Assembly: GCA_963805505.1 (NCBI GenBank)
Contig: CAWDUP010000001.1
Location: forward strand, 186,001 to 250,000
Direction of reading: 5' to 3'
DNA length: 64,000 nucleotides
Origin: JANPBY01 sp963805505
Lineage (GTDB): Bacteria > Actinomycetota > Actinomycetes > DATJPE01
Position 1 is the first letter of the stretch. The number at the start of each line of letters is the position of its first letter. This document shows positions 37,369 to 47,700 of the stretch, piece after piece. The notes under the pieces were generated by a model, which saw nothing but the letters and a program-made list of their open reading frames with translations, did not search any database and had not been told where the DNA came from. The position numbers were made by a program, and so were the translations under genes.

Positions 37369-37471
37369 GATCTCGGGGATCGGAAGCCCCCCTTGCCTAC
37401 CATCCGGCCTCGCAGGCTCGGCCTCCCGCCAGGCCCGCCACGGCTGCGGGGAGCTTCCGATCCCCGAGACC
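37369..37471. repeat. Long inverted repeat between ilvD and the ilvB leader
   Basis: Arms 37369-37392 and 37448-37471 match at 22 of 24 positions, with a perfect core CTCGGGGATCGGAAGC against its complement, around a 55-base GC-rich centre with further stem potential. It could end ilvD transcription, or be a small non-coding mobile element. It has no T run. Confidence 0.7.
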
Positions 37472-37551
37472 GGACGCGCTGGGCGTGTCCGAATAGTGAG
37501 ATGAGCGTCTCGCCTCTTGACGTCGACGAAGGTGTAGGTCACTCTTGCCCC

Positions 37552-37593
37552 GTGAGCACCAGACTTCTCGTAGTGATTGAGCGCGCCGGCTGA
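37552..37593 (+). CDS. ilvB leader peptide (attenuator)
   Basis: A GTG-started frame of 13 codons reads MSTRLLVVIERAG. It has two Leu, two Val and one Ile in a row, using CTT, CTC, GTA, GTG and ATT; CTT, GTA and ATT are rare in this GC-rich DNA. A stalled ribosome here would sense branched-chain aminoacyl-tRNA. A T-tailed hairpin follows 22 bases later and then ilvB. TTGACG at 37517-37522 with CACTCT 17 bases on could be the promoter, placing the start of transcription close to the GTG. Attenuation of this kind is known for ilvBNC in corynebacteria. Confidence 0.82.
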   Translation: MSTRLLVVIERAG

Positions 37594-37615
37594 CGCAACC
37601 CGCCACCGACGCGCT

Positions 37616-37651
37616 GCCCCTCGTTCGCCCTCATGGGCCGAGGGGCTTTTT
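37616..37651 (+). terminator. ilvBNC attenuator terminator
   Basis: GCCCCTCG pairs with CGAGGGGC, with an inner GCCC/GGGC stem and a TTTTT run directly after. It lies between the leader peptide and ilvB and would stop transcription unless the ribosome stalls in the leader. Confidence 0.88.
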
Positions 37652-37703
37652 CGTGCCCGACCCAGATGTGTCAGAGTTCGTTCGACCCCGACCGAGGACC
37701 GCG

Positions 37704-39443
37704 ATGACAGAGCAGATCACCGGAGCACAAAGCCTCGTGCGTTCGCTGGAGATGGCCGGGGTGGACACGGTTTTCGGCATTCCGGGGGGCGCGATCCTGC
37801 CGGCCTACGACCCGCTGTTCGACTCGAGCATCCGGCACATCCTGGTCCGGCACGAGCAAGGCGCAGGTCACGCAGCGCAGGGCTATGCCATGGTCACCGG
37901 TCGGGTCGGGGTCTGCATGGCCACGTCCGGGCCTGGGGCGACCAACCTCGTCACACCCCTGGCGGATGCCCACATGGATTCGGTGCCGATCGTGGCCGTC
38001 ACCGGTCAGGTGCCTAGTGCAGCCATCGGCACCGACGCGTTCCAGGAGGCCGACATCCGGGGCATCACCATGCCCATCACCAAGCACAGCTATCTCGTGA
38101 CCGATCCACGGGACATCCCCCGAACGGTGGCTGAGGCCTTCCACATCGCTTCCACGGGTCGTCCGGGGCCGGTGCTCGTGGACATCTCGAAGGACGCGCT
38201 CCAAGCCGCGACGGAATTCGACTGGCCCGCATCGGTGGACCTGCCCGGCTACCACCCCGTGACCCGTCCGCACAGCAAGCAGATCCGCGAAGCGGCAAGG
38301 ATGATCAGCGACTCACGGCGGCCGGTTCTCTACGTCGGTGGCGGAGTCATCAAGGCGAACGCCTCCGCCGAGTTGCGGGTCCTCGCCGAGCTGACCGGTA
38401 TCCCGGTGGTGACGACGCTCACGGCGAGGGGAGCCTTCCCCGACAGCCACATCCTGCACCTGGGCATGCCAGGCATGCACGGGACGGTGGCGGCGGTGGG
38501 GGCGCTGCAGAAGAGCGATCTGCTGATCGCCCTCGGCGCTCGCTTCGATGACCGGGTCACCGGCCACCTGGACACCTTCGCACCGGGTGCAGCCGTGATC
38601 CACGCCGACATCGACCCGGCCGAGATCTCCAAGAACCGCTTGGCCGATGTCCCGATCGTCGGAGACTGTCGCGAGGTCATCGCCGACCTCATCGTGGCAC
38701 TGCAGGCCGGAGACCGGGCAGACTTCCAGGGGGCGTACGCGACCTGGTGGCAGCAGCTGGATCGCCTGCGGGAGACCTACCCCCTGGGTTACACCGAGGC
38801 GCCGCCCGGCGAGCTCGCACCCCAGCACGTCATCGAGCGACTGGGGATCATCGCCGGGTCCGACACCGTGTTCACGGCAGGGGTCGGGCAACACCAGATG
38901 TGGGCTGCACAGTTCATCGGCTACGAGAAGCCCGGCACCTGGCTGAACTCCGGCGGTCTTGGCACCATGGGCTACGCCGTTCCGGCCGCCATGGGCGCCA
39001 AGGTCGGCCGTCCCGACGCCACGGTCTGGGCGATCGACGGGGACGGATGCTTCCAGATGACCAACCAGGAGCTCGCCACCTGCGCGCTGAACGACATCCC
39101 GATCAAGGTCGCGGTCATCAACAACGGCAGCCTGGGGATGGTCCGGCAGTGGCAGACCCTGTTCTACGAGGGTCGATACTCCAACACCGACCTGCACTCC
39201 AAGCGGATCCCGGACTTCGCGAAGCTCGCGGAGGCGTACGGCTGCGTTGGCCTTCGGTGCGACAAGGCTGAGGACGTGGACTCCACCATCGAGGCGGCCA
39301 TGGCCATCGACGATCGGCCGGTCGTGGTGGACTTCGCTGTGCACCAGGACGCCATGGTGTGGCCGATGGTCGCGGCGGGAACGAGCAACGACGACATCAA
39401 GATTGCTCGAGATCTGGCGCCCGAGTGGGATCGGGGGGAGTGA
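37704..39443 (+). CDS. ilvB: Acetolactate synthase large subunit
   Basis: The 579-residue thiamine diphosphate enzyme joins pyruvate to pyruvate or 2-ketobutyrate. The catalytic Glu is in VRHEQGAGHAAQGYA, and the ThDP motif runs from DGDGCFQMTNQEL to VAVINN. I chose ATG at 37704, preceded by a GAGGACC site; a GTG at 37653 falls directly on the T tail of the attenuator and is not likely. The product works with IlvN, encoded two bases downstream. Confidence 0.97.
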   Translation: MTEQITGAQSLVRSLEMAGVDTVFGIPGGAILPAYDPLFDSSIRHILVRHEQGAGHAAQGYAMVTGRVGVCMATSGPGATNLVTPLADAHMDSVPIVAVTGQVPSAAIGTDAFQEADIRGITMPITKHSYLVTDPRDIPRTVAEAFHIASTGRPGPVLVDISKDALQAATEFDWPASVDLPGYHPVTRPHSKQIREAARMISDSRRPVLYVGGGVIKANASAELRVLAELTGIPVVTTLTARGAFPDSHILHLGMPGMHGTVAAVGALQKSDLLIALGARFDDRVTGHLDTFAPGAAVIHADIDPAEISKNRLADVPIVGDCREVIADLIVALQAGDRADFQGAYATWWQQLDRLRETYPLGYTEAPPGELAPQHVIERLGIIAGSDTVFTAGVGQHQMWAAQFIGYEKPGTWLNSGGLGTMGYAVPAAMGAKVGRPDATVWAIDGDGCFQMTNQELATCALNDIPIKVAVINNGSLGMVRQWQTLFYEGRYSNTDLHSKRIPDFAKLAEAYGCVGLRCDKAEDVDSTIEAAMAIDDRPVVVDFAVHQDAMVWPMVAAGTSNDDIKIARDLAPEWDRGE

Positions 39444-39445
39444 CG

Positions 39446-39970
39446 ATGAGTCGGCACACGCTGTCCGTACTCGTGGAGGACCAGCCGGGCGTCCTGGCCA
39501 GGATCGCCGGTCTTTTCAGCAGGCGCAGCTTCAACATCGAGTCGCTTGCTGTAGGCGCAACCGAGCACCCCGGTGTGTCGCGCATGACCATCGTCGTCTC
39601 GGTCGAGGGCGCCCCTCTAGAGCAGGTGACCAAGCAGCTCAACAAGCTGGTCAACGTCATCAAGATCGTCGAGCTGGAGACGTCCACGTCGGTCCAGCGT
39701 GAGCTTCTCCTGGTCAAGGTCCGCGCCGACCTCGACACGCGCTCTCACGTACTGGAGACGGTTCAGCTGTTCCGGGCGAAGGTCGTCGACGTCGCTTCGG
39801 ACGCCGTGACGATCGAGGCCACCGGCACCGCCGAGAAGATCGAAGCCCTGCTCCGGGTGCTCGAGCCATTCGGCATCAAGGAGATCGTTCAGTCCGGCCT
39901 CGTCGCCGTGGGGCGCGGCGCGCGCTCGATCACTGACCGCGCCCCCCGTTCCGTCGACCGTCCCGCCTGA
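39446..39970 (+). CDS. ilvN: Acetolactate synthase regulatory subunit
   Basis: A 174-residue protein with an N-terminal ACT domain (LSVLVEDQPGVLARIAGLFSRRSFN) that binds valine and a C-terminal small-subunit domain (GIKEIVQSGLVAVGRG). It activates IlvB and gives valine feedback control. The ATG at 39446 lies three bases after the ilvB stop; a long upstream extension in the same frame lies within ilvB and was rejected. Confidence 0.97.
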   Translation: MSRHTLSVLVEDQPGVLARIAGLFSRRSFNIESLAVGATEHPGVSRMTIVVSVEGAPLEQVTKQLNKLVNVIKIVELETSTSVQRELLLVKVRADLDTRSHVLETVQLFRAKVVDVASDAVTIEATGTAEKIEALLRVLEPFGIKEIVQSGLVAVGRGARSITDRAPRSVDRPA

Positions 39971-40017
39971 CAGACTTTCCGTCCATCCATCGCAAACCGC
40001 TGAAGGAGCCCATCACC

Positions 40018-41046
<1,029 letters not shown>

Positions 41047-41050
41047 GCTT

Positions 41051-42823
41051 TCAGCGGGTGACGCGCAGGGCATCGAGGTTGTAGCTCGTCGTCTTCTTCG
41101 TGTTGTCGCCGATCTGTACGCGGGTCATCGCGGAGTTCCCGGTGTTGACCGACCAGGACCCGCGGGCCGTGCCGTCGACCTTGAGGGACAGGCTCCCGGC
41201 TGATCCGGTGGTGGTGCACAGCTCAAGGGTCGTCCAGGTGTTCAGCGAGAGCACGTAGGACGACGAAAACGTGCGCTTCGCAACAGCAGAGCGGACCTGG
41301 ACTTTCCGGGTCGGGGAGACGTTGAGCTGCGAGACCACTCCCGACTGGGTCCGCAGCTTCAGCGGGGAGACCGCCTTCGACCCGACGCTCTCGAAGCGAA
41401 CGTCGATCGATGCGCACACCGAAGACTCTGAGGACCCGAGCGCTGCATAGGCGTACGCGACGGCGCCTGACGGTTGAGCACGCACGCTCGGCGCGGAGTC
41501 ACCAGGGGAGTAGCGAGAGGTGTCCGCTGCAAGCGCCTTCACATTGGTGAAGCCGGTCGGGAAGCCGTCGAAGGAGGAGGCCAGCAGAACGTCGCCACCG
41601 CCGCCACCACCGCCGCCGCCACCGCCACCGCCACCGCCACCGCCACCACCGCCGGACGCGGCTCGTAGCACGGCCGTGTAGCCGAACCCGCCGCCGGCCA
41701 TGACCGCGTCGTCGATTCCGGGCACCTGGTAGGGGGTGAGCCGGTTGCTGGTCTTGCCATCTCCCAGCTGACCGCTGGTGTCGAATCCCCAGACCCACAA
41801 CTGCCCGTTCGCGGTGATGGCCAAGCTGTGGTCACGACCGGCATCGATGGCGACCACGGTGGAGGGCAGACCGTTCACAAACCCAGGCTGCAAGCGGTCG
41901 CTCGTGCTCCCAGAACCTAGGGCACCCCGATAGCCGCGTCCCCAGCTCATCACCCGTCCGTCGGCGAGGACCGCCAGGCTGTGGTCTGCTCCAGCTCCGA
42001 TCGCTACGGCGTTGTCGATGCCAGACACGGTCACGGCGTTGCTCCGGTTGACCTTGGTGCCGTCGCCGAGCTGTCCGTGGTCGTTGAGACCCCACGCCTT
42101 GATCGTGCCGTTCGACAACAGCGCCAACCCGTGGTTGCGGCCCGCCGCCAGAGCGGTGGCGCCAGTCACACCCGCTACGGCCACCGGAGTCGTACGGTTG
42201 GTCGTCGTGCCATCGCCCAGCTCCCCTGCGGAGTTGAGGCCCCATGCGCGCACACCGCCGGAGCCGACGATCGCATAGCTCATGTCGCGACCTGCCGCCA
42301 TCGACAGGACCCCCGACAGTCCGCTCACGGACACAGGTGAGTTCCGATTGGTCTTGGTCCCGTCGCCCAGCTGTCCGGTCGCGTTGTAGCCCCACGTACG
42401 CAAGGTCCCGTCGGCCAGGAGGGCGAGGGAGTGGTAGTGCCCGGCGGCGACTCGCTGGACGTTGCCGAGACCGGGTACGGCCACGGGGGAGGACCTGTCG
42501 GCGTTGCTGCCGTTGCCCAGGGCGCCCTTCGATCCCTCTCCCCATGTGCGGACGTCACCACCCGCGGTCAGCGCGACCACGTGCTCTCGCCCACCGGCGA
42601 CCTCCACGACTCCAGCAAGCCCGGGGACCACGCCGAAGGACGATCGGTTGCTCGTGCCTCCCGAGCCGAGCTGGCCGCTGCTACCCAGACCGACGGTCCA
42701 GACCTCACCCTCCGGATCCGCGGCGGCGGCAGGAGGCCCGGCCGACGCCAGCGTGGCCACCGTCAGCGACGCGGCAGCAAGGGCCAGCCACCCGCGGCGG
42801 CGAGCAGGTTGGGTGCCGTTCAA
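41051..42823 (-). CDS. Secreted RCC1-repeat protein with poly-glycine linker and ConA-like tail
   Basis: A 590-residue protein with a signal peptide (cleavage after SAGPPAAAA). Residues about 37-380 hold seven RCC1 repeats of the form WGxNxxGQLGDGTxxNRxxPV, predicting a seven-blade propeller. A run of 20 glycines follows, then a 180-residue domain that looks like a concanavalin/LamG sandwich (LLASSFDGFPTGFTNV to NLDALRVTR). RCC1-type secreted proteins such as BLIP-II bind other proteins, but no target can be seen here. The gene lies between ilvC and serA, where M. tuberculosis has no such gene, so it is probably a later insertion. Confidence 0.85.
   Translation of the reverse strand: MNGTQPARRRGWLALAAASLTVATLASAGPPAAAADPEGEVWTVGLGSSGQLGSGGTSNRSSFGVVPGLAGVVEVAGGREHVVALTAGGDVRTWGEGSKGALGNGSNADRSSPVAVPGLGNVQRVAAGHYHSLALLADGTLRTWGYNATGQLGDGTKTNRNSPVSVSGLSGVLSMAAGRDMSYAIVGSGGVRAWGLNSAGELGDGTTTNRTTPVAVAGVTGATALAAGRNHGLALLSNGTIKAWGLNDHGQLGDGTKVNRSNAVTVSGIDNAVAIGAGADHSLAVLADGRVMSWGRGYRGALGSGSTSDRLQPGFVNGLPSTVVAIDAGRDHSLAITANGQLWVWGFDTSGQLGDGKTSNRLTPYQVPGIDDAVMAGGGFGYTAVLRAASGGGGGGGGGGGGGGGGGGGGDVLLASSFDGFPTGFTNVKALAADTSRYSPGDSAPSVRAQPSGAVAYAYAALGSSESSVCASIDVRFESVGSKAVSPLKLRTQSGVVSQLNVSPTRKVQVRSAVAKRTFSSSYVLSLNTWTTLELCTTTGSAGSLSLKVDGTARGSWSVNTGNSAMTRVQIGDNTKKTTSYNLDALRVTR
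41594..41653 (-). repeat. Glycine-codon microsatellite in RCC1 gene
   Basis: Twenty consecutive glycine codons, mostly GGT and GGC, form a nearly pure trinucleotide tract. The length is likely to vary between strains by slippage and would change only the linker between the propeller and the C-terminal domain. Confidence 0.9.
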
Positions 42824-43031
42824 GGGGTCCCTCCTCAGGCGATGAGGTCATCGTGCCTCGCGCGCGGTGCGAGCACGAGTCCCGCGGCGGAACTCTGACC
42901 GAACGTATGGTGCGGCCGATCTCATGGGGCGGACTCCTTGTGAAGACTTTCACGAGGTCCCCCTAGACTTTGCCCCGCGAGCCGGAAACCGGAGCGCACC
43001 TGCCATGTCGCGCGAGCCTGAAGGAATCACC

Positions 43032-44648
43032 GTGAGCAAGCCCGTGGTCCTCATCGCCGAGGAGCTGTCCCCCGCAACCGTGGAAGCGCTCGGACCGGAC
43101 TTCGAGATCCGGCACTGCGACGGAGCCGACCGAGCCCAGCTCTTGCCGGCCCTCGCCGAGGCCGACGCCGTCCTGGTGCGATCAGCGACCCAGATCGATG
43201 CCGAGGCCTTGGCAGCTGCCCCTCGGTTGAAAGTGGTCGCTCGGGCAGGCGTCGGCCTCGACAACGTCGACGTGCCCGCGGCCACTCAAGCCGGCGTGAT
43301 GGTGGTCAACGCCCCGACGTCGAACATCGTGAGCGCGGCCGAGCTGGCTGTCGGGCTGCTGCTGGCCAGCGCCCGGCACATCGCGCCCGCCAATGCTGCT
43401 CTCAAGGGCGGGGCGTGGATGCGATCGCGCTACACCGGTGTCGAGCTGGCCGACAAGGTCGTCGGCATCGTCGGTCTGGGTCGGATCGGCCAGCTGGTCG
43501 CCCAGCGGCTCAGCGCGTTCGGCGTCACCCTGATCGCCTACGACCCCTACGTCCAGCCGGCGCGCGCCGCGCAGATGAACATCGCCATGGTCAGTCTCGA
43601 CGAGCTCCTCGAGCAGGCGGACTTCCTCACCGTCCACCTGCCCAAGAGCCCAGAGACCTTGGGCCTGATCGGGGAAGAGGCCTTGCGAAAGGTCAAGCCG
43701 ACCGTGCGCGTGATCAATGCCGCCCGGGGTGGAATCGTCGACGAGCAGGCGCTGGCTGATGCGATCGCTGAAGGTCGCGTCGCGGGTGCGGGCATCGATG
43801 TCTTCGCGAAAGAACCGTGCACGGATTCCCCGTTGTTCGCCCTGGAGCAGGTTGTCGTCACCCCGCACCTGGGTGCGTCGACCGACGAGGCGCAGGAGAA
43901 GGCAGGTGTCTCGGTGGCGCGCTCGGTGCGCCTTGCCCTGGCCGGTGAGCTCGTGCCCGACGCGGTCAACGTCGCCGGTGGGGCGATCGCGGAGGACGTC
44001 CGCCCGGGGCTCGCCCTCACCGAGCGGTTGGGGCGGATCTTCACCGCCCTGGCTGGCGGCGCCCCGACCAGCGTCACTGTCGAGGTGCGCGGCGAGATAG
44101 CCGCCCATGACGTCTCGGTGCTCGAGCTATCGGCTCTCAAGGGGATCTTCACCGATGTGGTCGAGGACCAGGTGTCCTACGTCAACGCTCCGCTCCTGGC
44201 CAAAGAGCGCGGCATCGAGGTTTCGCTGATCACCGATCAGGAGAGCCCAGATCACCGCAACTTGGTCACCGTTCGCGGGGTTCTGGCGACGGGTGAACAG
44301 GCGTCGGTCAGCGGCACCCTGGTCGGTCGGCGGCACGTCGAGAAGGTCGTGGCGATCAACGACTACGACATCGACCTGACCCCGGCCGACCACATGGCGT
44401 TCCTTCGCTATGAAGACCGACCCGGAATGGTCGGAATCGTCGGGCGCATCCTTGGCGATGCGGGCGTCAACATCGCGGGTATGCAGGTGGCCCGAGACGC
44501 CAAGGGTGGCCATGCCCTGGTGGCTCTGACCATCGACTCGGCCATTCCCTCGGAGGTGCTGGCGAGCATGGTCGCCGAGATCGGCGGGGACTTCGGCCGC
44601 GCAGTCGACCTGTCCGAACCAGCCCTGGTCGTTCCGGCGACTGGGTGA
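43032..44648 (+). CDS. serA: D-3-phosphoglycerate dehydrogenase
   Basis: A 538-residue protein of the long form. Catalytic domain with NAD motif GIVGLGRIGQLVAQRL, Arg (NAARGGIVDE), Glu (AKEPCTDSP) and His (TPHLGAST), followed by the ASB substrate-binding domain and a C-terminal ACT domain (RYEDRPGMVGIVGRILGDAGVN) for serine feedback. I used GTG at 43032, preceded by GAAGGAA; an ATG at 43005 is nine codons upstream. A possible -10 box, TAGACT, lies at 42964. Confidence 0.95.
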   Translation: MSKPVVLIAEELSPATVEALGPDFEIRHCDGADRAQLLPALAEADAVLVRSATQIDAEALAAAPRLKVVARAGVGLDNVDVPAATQAGVMVVNAPTSNIVSAAELAVGLLLASARHIAPANAALKGGAWMRSRYTGVELADKVVGIVGLGRIGQLVAQRLSAFGVTLIAYDPYVQPARAAQMNIAMVSLDELLEQADFLTVHLPKSPETLGLIGEEALRKVKPTVRVINAARGGIVDEQALADAIAEGRVAGAGIDVFAKEPCTDSPLFALEQVVVTPHLGASTDEAQEKAGVSVARSVRLALAGELVPDAVNVAGGAIAEDVRPGLALTERLGRIFTALAGGAPTSVTVEVRGEIAAHDVSVLELSALKGIFTDVVEDQVSYVNAPLLAKERGIEVSLITDQESPDHRNLVTVRGVLATGEQASVSGTLVGRRHVEKVVAINDYDIDLTPADHMAFLRYEDRPGMVGIVGRILGDAGVNIAGMQVARDAKGGHALVALTIDSAIPSEVLASMVAEIGGDFGRAVDLSEPALVVPATG

Positions 44649-44765
44649 ATTACGGCGCGCCTCTGTTGCGGAGGGTGATGAAGGGGTACGTTCCACTCCG
44701 GCCCGGGGGTCGGCCGATCGTCGCCTCCAGGTCTGTCATCCGAATCGACAACCCGGAGGATCTTC

Positions 44766-47700
44766 GTGGCCCGTCGCCCCATCGACCCACGCGAGCCGGC
44801 TCGACGCCGTATCCGCGCACTAGCCGCAGCCTCTGCGGTGCTCATGATCCCTCTGGCGGCTGTTCCCGCAGTCGCCGCCAGCCATCCCGGCCCCAAGGAT
44901 CGCGCCGCCGCTCATCGGCTGCCTGAGGGAGTGAAGTCCAGCCCCTCCATCGGTCTGGCGAGCAAGACTCCCCGCTCGGGCTCGGTGAGCGTCATGCTCC
45001 AGCTCGACGCACGGCCCGCGTCGACCGCCTATGCAGCAGGCCTGAAGACAGGGAAGAAGACGGCCGCCGCCGCCAGCGAGGCGCAGACCGACGTGGTGCG
45101 CGCCCAGCAGGACACCGTTGTGGCCGCCTTGTCCCGCCCGGCGACACGAGGCACGGTGCTCTTCCGCACTCACGCGCTCTACGCAGGCGTCGCGGTTCAC
45201 ACCGACGCCTCCCGCCTGGCAGCAATGGCCGCCCTGCCCGGGGTCAAGGCGATCGTCCCGCTGACGGCCAAGAAGCCGAGCAACGCAGTGACGGTGCCCC
45301 TGACGGGCGCTCCGGAGAGCTGGCAGACCACGGGCGAGACCGGCGAGGGTGTGACGATCGGCGTCATCGACACGGGCATCGACTACACCCACGCCGACTT
45401 CGGCGGACCTGGCACGATCGGCGCCTACAACGCCGCCCTCGCGACCGATACCAAGACCCCGACCTACCCAGACACCGCCAAGGTGGCGGGTGGTTACGAC
45501 TTCGCGGGTGACGACTACAACCCCGACCCGAGTGCCGACAACTACGACCCGGTCCCGCAACCGGACACCAACCCGTTGGACTGCGAGGGCCACGGCTCCC
45601 ACGTCTCGGGTACGGCTGCCGGTTACGGAGTCAACGCCGACGGCAGCACCTTCACCGGGCCGTACGACACCGACACGCCGTTTGCGTCGCTCCGGATCGG
45701 GCCGGGCATGGCCCCAGGTGCCACGCTCTACGCACTCAAGGTCTTTGGCTGCGAGGGCTCCACGGACGTCGTGTCAGAGGCTCTCGACTGGGCCGCGGAC
45801 CCCAATGGCGACGGTGACCTGTCCGACCACCTGGACGTGGTGAACATGTCGCTCGGCAGCGACTTCGGCTCACCGGACGACCCCGACGCCGTCTCGACCA
45901 ACAACGCCGTGATCGCGGGCGTGACCGTGGTGGCCTCGATGGGCAACGGCGGTGACCTCTTCGAGGTCGGCGGCTCGCCTGGTGACGCCACGCGCTCCAT
46001 CGCCGTCGCTGCGAGCGACGACCCGGTTGACATCTACGACGGACTGGCCTGGGCGATCAACAACGTCGACCAGGAGAACCTCGTCGCGCAGCGCTCGGTG
46101 GCCTACGACTGGGCCAACGATCCAGGCATCACCGACCAGGAGCTGGTCAAGATCGGCGACTGGAGCCAGCCGCCCTCGGACTCCAACAACACCGACGGCT
46201 GCGCACCGCTGTCCAGCGGTGACGCCGCGATCGTGGCGGGCAAGGTGCCGTTGTTGTTCTGGACCGATGACGACAACGCCCGTCGTTGTGGCTCCGTGGC
46301 CCGCTCCGGCAACGTCAAGGCGGCCGGCGCCATCGGGTCGGTGTTCGGCGACGACGCGCATCGGTTCGCCGCAGGCATCACTGGTGACACCGACATCCCC
46401 GTCATGGAGGTCAACGACGACGGGACCGAAGCCCTGCTCAGTGCTCTGGCGTCGGATCCGGGTGACGTGACGGTCACGCTGACCAACGCGTTGGCCAACT
46501 CCACGAAGCTGGTCTCGAGCGGACCCGACGACCCGACCGATGAGATCGCCGAGTTCTCCTCGCGCGGGACCACCTCGGGCGACGTCGTCAAGCCAGACGT
46601 CTCAGCGCCCGGAGTCACCGTGTTCTCGGCTGCGGTCGGGACGGGCGACGCAGGGGTCTCCGAGAGCGGAACGTCGATGGCCTCGCCCCACACGGCGGGT
46701 CTCGCGGCGCTCGTGATCGGCAAGCACCGCGGTTGGAACCCCGAAGAGGTCAAGGCCGCGATCATGGGTACTGCTGACCACTCGGTCTATGCCGAACCGG
46801 CGAAGCAGGGTCAACCGCTCGGGATCAACCGCGCGGGCCTCGGCCGGATCGACGCGAAGGCGGCCGTGGATGCCCAGACGCTCGCCTACAACGCCGACGG
46901 CTCGGGCAGCGTCAGCGTCTCGTTCGGGGCGCTGGACGTCACCAAGAAGAAGACGCTGACCAAGAAGATCACGGTGGTCAACAAGCGAGCCACGTCGACG
47001 GCCTCCTACACCGTCGGCCTCGATGGCGTCGACTCGTTGCCCGGTGCCACGTGGTCGGTGTCTCCGTCAGCAGTTTCGCTCCCGGCCGGTGGTTCAGCGA
47101 CTCTCACGGTCTCACTGACCGTGGACCCGAAGCAGCTCAGCCACAAGCCTGAGCCTTCGTTGGACCTCGATCCACTGGGTGCTGGCACGCCGGCGCTCTA
47201 CCGCGAGTGGTTGTCGGTGACCGATGGGTACGTCGTCCTCGATCCTGCCGGAGGAACCTCTGCCGGACCGGTCAAGGTCGGCGTTTTCGCAGCCCCTCGG
47301 GCTTCCTCGACCATGTCGGCGTCCTCGTCGCACGTGGTGGTGAAGGGCAGCGGGGCAGACAAGCACGGCAAGATCACGCTCAAGGGCAACGGCGTGGACA
47401 ACGCCGACGGTGAGTACTCCACCGTTTCCGCCTTCGAGCTCGCTGCCACGAGCGGTGCGCTGCCGAACTGCTCGGCGACCGTGCTCGATGACTGCATCCC
47501 CTTCGCCGACGTGAAGTCGGCCGACATCGCCTACGTCGGGGCAGGATCCTCCGCCCCGCTGTATGACGATCCTGCGGACGGTGAGCTCTACTTCGCCGTC
47601 GGCAGCCAAGGACAGTGGCGCACGGCGGCAGGGCTCGTCGAGTTCGACGTGCTCTTCGACGTCGACCACGACGGGACGCCGGATGCTGTGACCTACAGCG

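Noticed and set aside
37653..37703. GTG at 37653 as ilvB start
   Set aside because: It lies directly after the attenuator T run with no ribosome site, and ATG at 37704 has one and gives the normal N-terminus.
41594..41653. GGT/GGC run as a structural DNA signal
   Set aside because: It is in frame as a Gly linker; no evidence for a separate role.
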